Source: Vitellaria paradoxa | Lineage: Eukaryota > Streptophyta > Magnoliopsida > Ericales > Sapotaceae | Length of the DNA: 64,000 nt | Assembly: GCA_019916065.1 (NCBI GenBank) | Contig: CM034241.1 | Span: 19,793,541-19,857,540 of the forward strand | Direction of reading: 5' to 3' | Shown: in pieces, positions 57,601-64,000 of the stretch | Position numbering within the stretch: position 1 is the stretch's first letter | How the letters are laid out: each line of letters opens with the position of its first letter | Made by a program: the position numbers and the translations under genes | The notes under the pieces: generated by a model | What the model saw: the letters and a program-made list of their open reading frames with translations, nothing else | What the model was told of the DNA's origin: nothing | Database searches by the model: none

Positions 57601-59092
57601 CAACTTTGAATTAGGTTGCAAACAAAGATGTGAAGAAATTGATTAAGGAAAAGTTGTTCGAACCATTGTATGAACCACATTTGTTTCAAACCTTTGTTCG
57701 ATCAATAGAAAGGCAACAACACTTGGAGGCGAGGAAAAATTCTAATTGTGGAAGTTTGGTCTAAACATTGGTTCGAACCAACCCTTATTCTAACGTAAGT
57801 TCGATAACAGAAGTCATACAAGGTCCAACTGGAACAAAAATGACTTAAGTCTTGAAAAGTGGTTCAAACCCCTGTTTGAACCACCAGTATGTTCGAACAT
57901 TAGTTCGAACTAACCTGTAATGCGAGAATTCTATAATTTAACTTTTGATAAAAGGGAAATTGAGTACTTTCTTGTATTGTATTGTACATAGACATGAGTG
58001 AGGTCGTTTGGAGATACACATTACGTACATTTCAATTTTTTAGATTTCCTTTGTAGAGAGAGAAAGTAGATCAAGCTATATTTCTTTGAATTTTTGTATC
58101 AGAATTTCAAGCTCATGAATAGAATTGTTTCATTTTCAAGTATTTCTACTTTCATTATGTGTGAGTAGATCTTTTTCTTGGTTTCAAGGCAAGTCTCGTA
58201 GTTGATTTACATATATTCCAAGGTAATGAGCTTAATGTTAAATTCTCATGTGTGCAAGGATCAATTTATGTTTGATTTGAATTCATTCTTGATTATGGGT
58301 TGGGATTTCAATTAAATTCTAAATTTGTATAGTTTATGGATTTTGCCTATGAAATTCTACTTAGAATTATCATGCATCTTTATTAAAATTGTATGGTGAT
58401 TGCTAATTTTAGATATCATATGTAAGATTTATAGATTATGCATATAAGGTGTTCGATTTGAAATCTTAATCAGATTTTGTTCTTAAATTCTTATTCAATT
58501 CAGATTTAGATTGTTCCAAATTGGTTTTATATAGAAAAATCTTCTGATCTACCCTTTTTGAGGTGTAGATTTAGTAATTGAATTCCTTGGAGTTTTACAT
58601 AAAACACTATGAGTTTGTTTTAGATCCAAGACTCTCTTTAATTTGCTTTCTCAAAAAGTTTGCTCAATTCACCATTTCTAAAACCAATTCAATCTCTACA
58701 TTCTTTGTGAGGCCAAGTTTTGTCTACAAAATTTTCAAAAATTGTTTGTTCACTGATTTTTGCTTAAGGCTCTCTGTGGACATAATCCGATACTTACCAG
58801 TTATTGTGCTTCAATAGACACCCTGCACTTGGGATCGAACCAATATTAAATAACATTGGAATTGAGCAAGCATGAAACTCGAACGGGACCAAACGACCAT
58901 TGCATTAGAAGGTAAGATTACTTACATCACAATCACATGTATAACCATCCTCTGATCTATTTTGTGATATGCAACTATGAAAGTGACCTGCTGCTTCATG
59001 GTTTTGATAACTAATTAAGGGAATCGACCTATAAAAATCCCATCGTATGTTTGCGTTTGTTTTTTAGTTTTTCTCCATATTTTGATTTTTCA
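57600..59092 (+). repeat. LTR of a third Sirevirus-like copia element (left end unclear)
   Basis: Ends in TTTTCA and is followed by ATTGGTGTCAGAGC, the same arrangement as the inner element at 3131. Contains a cluster of TTCGAA palindromes (57656-57910). The true start could lie anywhere from about 57100 to 57650. Confidence 0.55.
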
Positions 59093-59094
59093 AT

Positions 59095-59106
59095 TGGTGT
59101 CAGAGC
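59095..59106 (+). other. Primer-binding site, third Sirevirus-like element
   Basis: TGGTGTCAGAGC, one mismatch to the tRNA-Met site seen at 104 and 3136. Confidence 0.85.
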
Positions 59107-59170
59107 AGGTTACCTTAGATTGTTTCTAAAAAAATTATTTTTGTGAGATTTGTACTTTTTAAAAAAAGTT

Positions 59171-59517
59171 ATGGAAAATTACGGGAAATGTGGGTCGTCT
59201 ACTAAACCTCCTCTACTTGACGGAACCAATTATACATATTGGAAAGTCAAAATGAGGGCCCATCTACAGTTTATTGATGATAGAGTTTAGGACTCTATTG
59301 AAAGGGGTTGGACTCGTCTGTTGATAAGAGTACCACTATCCCAAAACCCGTTTCTAAATGGGATAAGAGTGAACTTAAGAGTAGTAGGTGGAACAGGAAA
59401 GCAATGAATTCTATATTCAATGCCGTCACTACTGACGAGTTTCGAAGAATCTCAACTTGTGAAATTGCAAAAGAGGCTTGGGACATACTCTAAGTAACTC
59501 ATGAAGGCACTAGTATT
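59171..59517 (+). pseudogene. Sirevirus-like gag N-terminus, truncated
   Basis: MENYGKCGSSTKPPLLDGTN then YTYWKVKMRAHLQFIDDRV, a stop at 59288, a frameshift, and KSSRWNRKAMNSIFNAVTTD, EFRRISTCEIAKEAWDIL. Matches the outer element's gag (EFRRISSCEIAKEAWTIL), so a member of the same group. An internal deletion joins it to integrase sequence at ~59517. Confidence 0.88.
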
Positions 59518-59952
59518 GTAAACTCCATACGAGCTATGGACAGGTAAGAAACCTAATGTGAAATATTTCAAAGTTTTTGGGAACAAATGCTACATCCTTA
59601 AGGATCGTGAGCAATTGGGTAAATTTGACTCCTGAAGCGTTGAAGTAATATTTCTTGGGTATTCTAATAATAGTCGTGCATTTAGAGTTTTTAATTTTAG
59701 AACTATGACTGTCATGGAATCTGCTAATGTCATAATTGATGATACTAACATTGGTCATGATAGTTTGCACAGACATGATATGGGAATGAGCTTGCAAAAC
59801 ATAACTGATAATAATAAAGAAGAAAAGCCTGAACCAATCAAAGTGGAGAAGGAAAATGAAGATGTGCAATCTCAATCAACCGATCAACAAAAGAAGTTGG
59901 AACCATCAGCTAGAGTGAAGTTGAATCATCCAATTGATCAAGTGACAGGAGA
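59518..59952 (+). pseudogene. Copia integrase C-terminal fragment fused after gag by deletion
   Basis: Reads TPYELWTGKKPNVKYFKVFG, NKCYILKDREQLGKFDS, VEVIFLGYSNNSRAFRVFNF and then a Glu/Lys-rich linker to KLNHPIDQVTGD, which in copia pol leads into RT. This shows that a pol-bearing relative existed. About 3 kb (rest of gag, protease, most of integrase) is missing at the junction. The next element's LTR cuts it just before RT. Confidence 0.88.
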
Positions 59953-61332
59953 TGTGCATTTTCTTAGTTTATTTTTAAGTTTTGTTAATTTTTCCACTAA
60001 TTCGGTTTATTTTCTTAAATGTCGGAAAAATGATGAAATAAATGCGATTGGGAATGCCAAAGATGAAGGATATGATGAAAAGTAGCTTGCGGAACAGCCA
60101 TATGGAGTTGTGGTCCAGACCGATTCAAGACCACAGTATGTAGAGCAACAAAATTTTGGGGAAGAACTACACTGTGGTCCGGACACCCCCTGTAGGTGGT
60201 CCGGACCACCGAGACTCTTCTGGGGCGCGTTTTGTGTTCCGTTTTTAGGGTTTCTTGGATGGGTTATATATAGCCCATGTACAACCGTTTTAGGGGGCTT
60301 CTTCCTGAACTTTTACAGAACTTTTTAGGGTTTGTATAGAGGAGTTTTCATTAGTTTTACATTGTTTTTGAAAATGTTCTTAAAGATTTGTGGTGCTAGT
60401 TTTGGGATTCTTTCAATTCTTGTGATCTTGCGTGCACTTTTAATGCTACGAAGTACGGTGTTTTGTTCACGTAGGTTAATACAAAATTTTTTGATTTATT
60501 TTCTTTTAGTAATTTTGTTTCTTTATTGATTTGTGATGATGGATTCTAAAAGCATGCTAGCGTAGGTTTCTTTTCCTTGATTTAATGTTTGTTGGGATGG
60601 TGGAGTGTTTGAATGATACAACGTGCTAGGGTTTTGTAGTTGAGTATGTGAAAATGTAAACATCTACATTACTTGATTCGAATCTATTTATTCTGTTTAA
60701 AGAACATTCAAAAACAAAATCTTTTGATCATATTCCGGTAATCACTGATAAAAGTTTTCGATTTTTAACTTTCTTGAAAAATCTTGAAACGAATAAACTA
60801 GATTTGAACCCACAAATGAAATCTAAAGAAAATCTTTCCAATTTCGTAATCCTTTCGACGTGAATATGAAGTTGTGTATTGTGGCCATTTTAAAAAGCTT
60901 TCACGAAGATATCTTCCAATTAACTTTTCCATATGACCAGAAATTCTAATTGGTAATTAACGCACAGAGTATTATTCAAATCCGTTCCACCTAAACTTGA
61001 ATGTTAAATCAAGGGTCTTTTAATTATTTGTAGTTACTTTCAAACTTGTCCTGGTTATTTTTCGTAGAATAGTTAAGTATTAGTTTTGTTACTTGTACTT
61101 GTTAGAACAAAACATTTGAACGCTGTTGTTTTCTTTATTTTAAACAGATTCTTGAACTTTATTATTTTTCTTGCTTTGAACAAATTCTTGAACCTAGGAG
61201 TAGACAACTTCAAAACCTAGAAACTAAACTTTAGGTTCCTTGTGGATTCGACCTCGGACTCACCGAGTTAAAACTACACTGCACACCCTTGCACTTGGGG
61301 GTTAGTTTAAACGCACCATTTAGAAGCGGTCA
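59953..61332 (+). repeat. 5' LTR of an Athila/Tat-like gypsy element (~1.38 kb)
   Basis: Begins near TGTGCATTTT, inside copia pol, and ends GCGGTCA, followed by the primer region. Holds a TATA-like GTTATATATAG at about 60262, and the GGTCCGGAC palindromes at 60174-60210 also found in the solo LTR at 12706-14653. Left end is set by where copia homology stops. Confidence 0.7.
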
Positions 61333-61338
61333 AGTTTT

Positions 61339-61356
61339 TTGGCGCTGTTGCTTGGG
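61339..61356 (+). other. Primer-binding site, Athila/Tat-like element
   Basis: TTGGCGCTGTTGCTTGGG resembles the TGGCGCCGTTGCCGGGG site of plant Athila/Tat elements (tRNA-Asp type), with some mutations. Confidence 0.7.
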
Positions 61357-61559
61357 AGCCAAAATTTAGTTTTTAGGTTATTTTTATTCTTTTTTTTAAG
61401 TTAGTTTATTATTCCATAACAAAAAAAAATCTCAAAATTAGAAAACCCTAAATATTTCTCATTTAAACTTTTCATTAAGTCCCAAAGTAACACTCTGTGG
61501 TCTGGACCCCCAAACCTTTGATGGGGACCATAGTACCTTTTCCAATATAGTTCCTAGCT

Positions 61560-62340
61560 TATGAATAGTTGGATTCGAAGGGAAGACGGTAGATTAAGGC
61601 ATCCTGAAACCTTAGCTCTTCCTTTAGAATTTGAAAATCCTTTAAAAGAAATTCAAAACCCTAGACTTCCTATTCCACCTTTAGAAATGGCTGAAGAATG
61701 AGCTATCACTGCTAGACATTCCATGAGGGATATCTTGCAACAAGATAGGCATACTCCTGAGTCTTGCATAGTTTGACCAGAAAACCAAAGAACTCTCAAT
61801 TTCAAACCTAGCATGATACAATTGCTACCTAATTTCCATGGTATGGATTCTAAAAATCCATACGACCACTTGACTAGGTTTAGGAATATCTGTGTCACTA
61901 TTAAAGATCAAGGATGCCCCATAGAGTCAGTATTTCTTAAGCTTTTTCCATTTTCTCTGAAAGATAAGGCTGCTAGATGGTTTGAATTTTTGCTGTCTAA
62001 TTCCATTAGCACATGGGATGAAATGCAAGCCAAATTCCTTAAGAAATTCTTTCCTCCCAATAGAACTGATGCGATACAACATCAAATTCTAAATTTTGCT
62101 CCACAACATAGTGAAACCTTTTATCAAAGTTGGGAGAGGTTTAAAACGCTCTTGCATTCTTGTCCACACCATGGATTTGAGGTTTGGCATCTTGCTAGTA
62201 TCTTCTATGGTTCACTAACGCCATAACTAAAATAATTTGTGGAAACCATGTGCAATGGGCAGTTCTATGATAAAACGCCTGAAGAAGCTTTTGAATATTT
62301 TGAATTCTTGGCTAAAAATGCATAAAGTTGAGATATCACG
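61560..62340 (+). pseudogene. Athila/Tat-like gypsy gag, truncated
   Basis: An open frame at 61813-62226 holds MIQLLPNFHGMDSKNPYDHL, FPFSLKDKAARWFEFLLSNS, TWDEMQAKFLKKFFPPNRTD and FYQSWERFKTLLHSCPHHGF, the retrotransposon gag core of this lineage. A stop at 62224 breaks it before FVETMCNGQFYDKTPEEAFE. Upstream part (61560-61800) contains stops. A poor zinc-knuckle remnant (CIVCNN, stop, HRTDDC) follows near 62510-62550, and Pro-rich gag tail to ~62880. Confidence 0.88.
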
Positions 62341-62900
62341 CAATCTCAAAATACCTAAGCTGCTGGTGTCATCCCAACCCGAGGTATGCATCATTTGAGT
62401 GAAAGCGATGACCTCAAGGCAAAACTAGCAACACTTATTATAGAAATTGAGACCCTAAAAATTAAAAAGGACACAAATGTCATAAAGGAACCCATAGCAA
62501 ATGTCTATTGCATAGTGTGCAACAACTAAACTCATAGGACAGATGATTGTCCTAGTATTCCTATTTGTAGAGAGATTGTACAATGCTAGCCATCTAGTGA
62601 ACTCCCCATCCATGCTGTGAATCAATACTGACCTCCATATCGTGGACAAAACTTAGAAGGGAATCCTTATTCTGAGACATATAATTCGACTATGAGGAAC
62701 CATTCAAATTTCAGCTAGAGAAATGAAGGATCCCCATTACCACAACCTTATCATGCTCCACCTCCTCCAATTCCTTAAGTTCCAATCACTAGTTCAGGAT
62801 TGTTTCAGAATGTGGGACCATCACATACTCCATATGTTTCTCCAAACAAAAGATCCACAGAAGATACACTTCAACAGTTATGAATACACAGCCCACACTT

Positions 62901-63124
62901 TGGGCTCAAAATAATAGAATGGTCAATCTATACAAAGAACAAATACAGAGAGAAAAAATTATAGAAATTTTATATATATTGTTGCATTTATATTAAGAGA
63001 AATCAACCTTATTTATAGGGAGAAAATGGATATAAGTAAAATCTAACTAAAACATAAACTTTGTAAACCTATTCTAACTCTACTTCTATATGGATATATA
63101 GCAAAATATTGATATATATTAACA
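62901..63124 (-). repeat. 3' LTR of a minus-strand copia element
   Basis: On the minus strand TGTTAATATA follows the purine tract GAGGGGGA. Length ~224 bp; left boundary TG at 62901 is uncertain. TATA-like CCTATAAATAAGG near 63010-63022. Confidence 0.6.
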
Positions 63125-63569
63125 TCCCCCTCAAACTCAAGGTGTGCTAGAGGGTGAGCCTTTGTAAATATATCAACTATTTGGTCTGCAGAAAAGAATA
63201 GTTGTAGATGAACAATAACATGAGTAACATGTTGGCGAATAAAGTGACAATCAAGCTTAATATATATTTGGTGCAATTATGGAAGAGATCATTATGAGAA
63301 ATTTGGATAGGATTACAATTGTCATAGTGAATAGTATTAGCACTAGAGGGAGAAATGCCCAAATTAGTGAGAAGCCAGTAGAACCAAATAATCTCCCGAC
63401 TAATGTGAGTAAGAGCACGCTATTCGGCTTTTATACTTGAGCAAGCAACTAGAGTCTATTTCTTGCTACATTAGGAAACAAGGGAAGAGCCCATGAAGAA
63501 ATAGGAACCAGTGGTAAACCGACGATTAGTAGGATCTCTAGCCCGATCAATATCGAAATAGGCACGAAG
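63125..63569 (-). pseudogene. Copia RNase H fragment
   Basis: Minus strand: RAYFDIDRARDPTNRRFTTG, SYFFMGSSLVS, TLVACSSIKAE, SREIIWFYWLLTNLGISPSS, then DCHFIRQHVTHVIVHLQLFF and SADQIVDIFTKAHPLAHLEF. This is the C-terminal RNase H and tail of copia pol (SADQIADIFTKAHP-type, as in short-LTR lineages). Stops in YFDID...CSKK and after KAE mark it dead. It is cut at 63570 by another LTR. Confidence 0.9.
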
Positions 63570-64000
63570 TGTTAGGGAATGCAAAAAATCCCAAGATTAC
63601 TGCTGTAGTATATATTAATAATGCAAAAAAAAAAAAAAAGAATTCTGATCTTGTCTACAAGAAGAAGATCGTACTTTTGAAATCTCTTTGGTTTGATCTC
63701 GATAGAACAGCATTCTAAATTTCTAAAGACTTCGAATTAATTGCTCTATCTCAACCTTCAGCCTTCAACTATATTTCTATTCCAAAATGCTATCATTCTC
63801 TCACTAGATTATGGGATCTCTAGCAACCCTTAGTTTTTTTTTTTCAAGTGTAGAATAAAATCTTACTTCAAAAAACATAACCCTAGTTGCCAACAGGGAG
63901 AGTATTTATAGGGCTACAGCAGAGACCAATAGGCAAATATAAAAAAGGCTTCCTATGTAATTAAATCACCTAATGCCACTCAAATTAAATTTAATTATAT
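63570..64000 (-). repeat. Edge of another LTR (runs out of window)
   Basis: Copia coding stops at 63569 and TGTTAGGGAATGC begins. On the minus strand there is a TATA-like CCCTATAAATACTC near 63904-63917 with downstream leader, so the LTR probably lies in minus orientation and ends at 63570. The rest is outside. Confidence 0.5.

Overview
This window is nuclear DNA from a flowering plant, probably a eudicot. Reasons: LTR retrotransposons primed by plant initiator tRNA-Met, Ty1/copia and Ty3/gypsy lineages known from plants, an L1-type LINE, a decayed piece of plastid DNA, and one host gene of the plant NDR1/HIN1-like (LEA_2) family. It is a repeat-rich intergenic region; I find one intact host gene (minus strand, 32413-33039). 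Species cannot be told from sequence alone.

Layout. 1-9425: two nested Sirevirus-like copia elements that carry gag but no pol. The outer one (1-2377 plus 7241-9425) is decayed. The inner one (2378-7235) has two 756-bp LTRs, an AATTT target duplication and an open 709-codon gag. About 10300-18960: a dead Ty3/gypsy element (gag, protease, RT, RNase H, integrase) split by two solo LTRs, each with perfect 5-bp target duplications (10919-12199, GAGGA; 12706-14653, CTTGG). 21241-26717: a likely giant Ogre/Tat-type solo LTR, minus orientation, holding a degenerate ~58-bp minisatellite. 26723-31269: AT-rich spacer with MITE-like elements.

31270-50308 is a direct tandem duplication of a ~9.5-kb unit. 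Each unit holds an NHL gene copy and a LINE reverse-transcriptase fragment. In the NHL copy the two units differ mainly by single-base indels, which leave copy 1 open and copy 2 frameshifted; this raises the question of real duplication versus assembly artefact.

51380-55232 is a mosaic of copia and gypsy fragments, with a plastid trnI-GAU-derived piece inside. 57600-64000 holds a third Sirevirus-like element with an internal deletion, an Athila/Tat-like gypsy 5' end inserted into it, a minus-strand copia 3' end, and the edge of another LTR. Except for the inner gag and the NHL gene, all coding regions are broken. The most novel aspects are the gag-only family, whose two members share a non-coding block with a covarying terminal stem, and the pattern of differences between the duplicated units.
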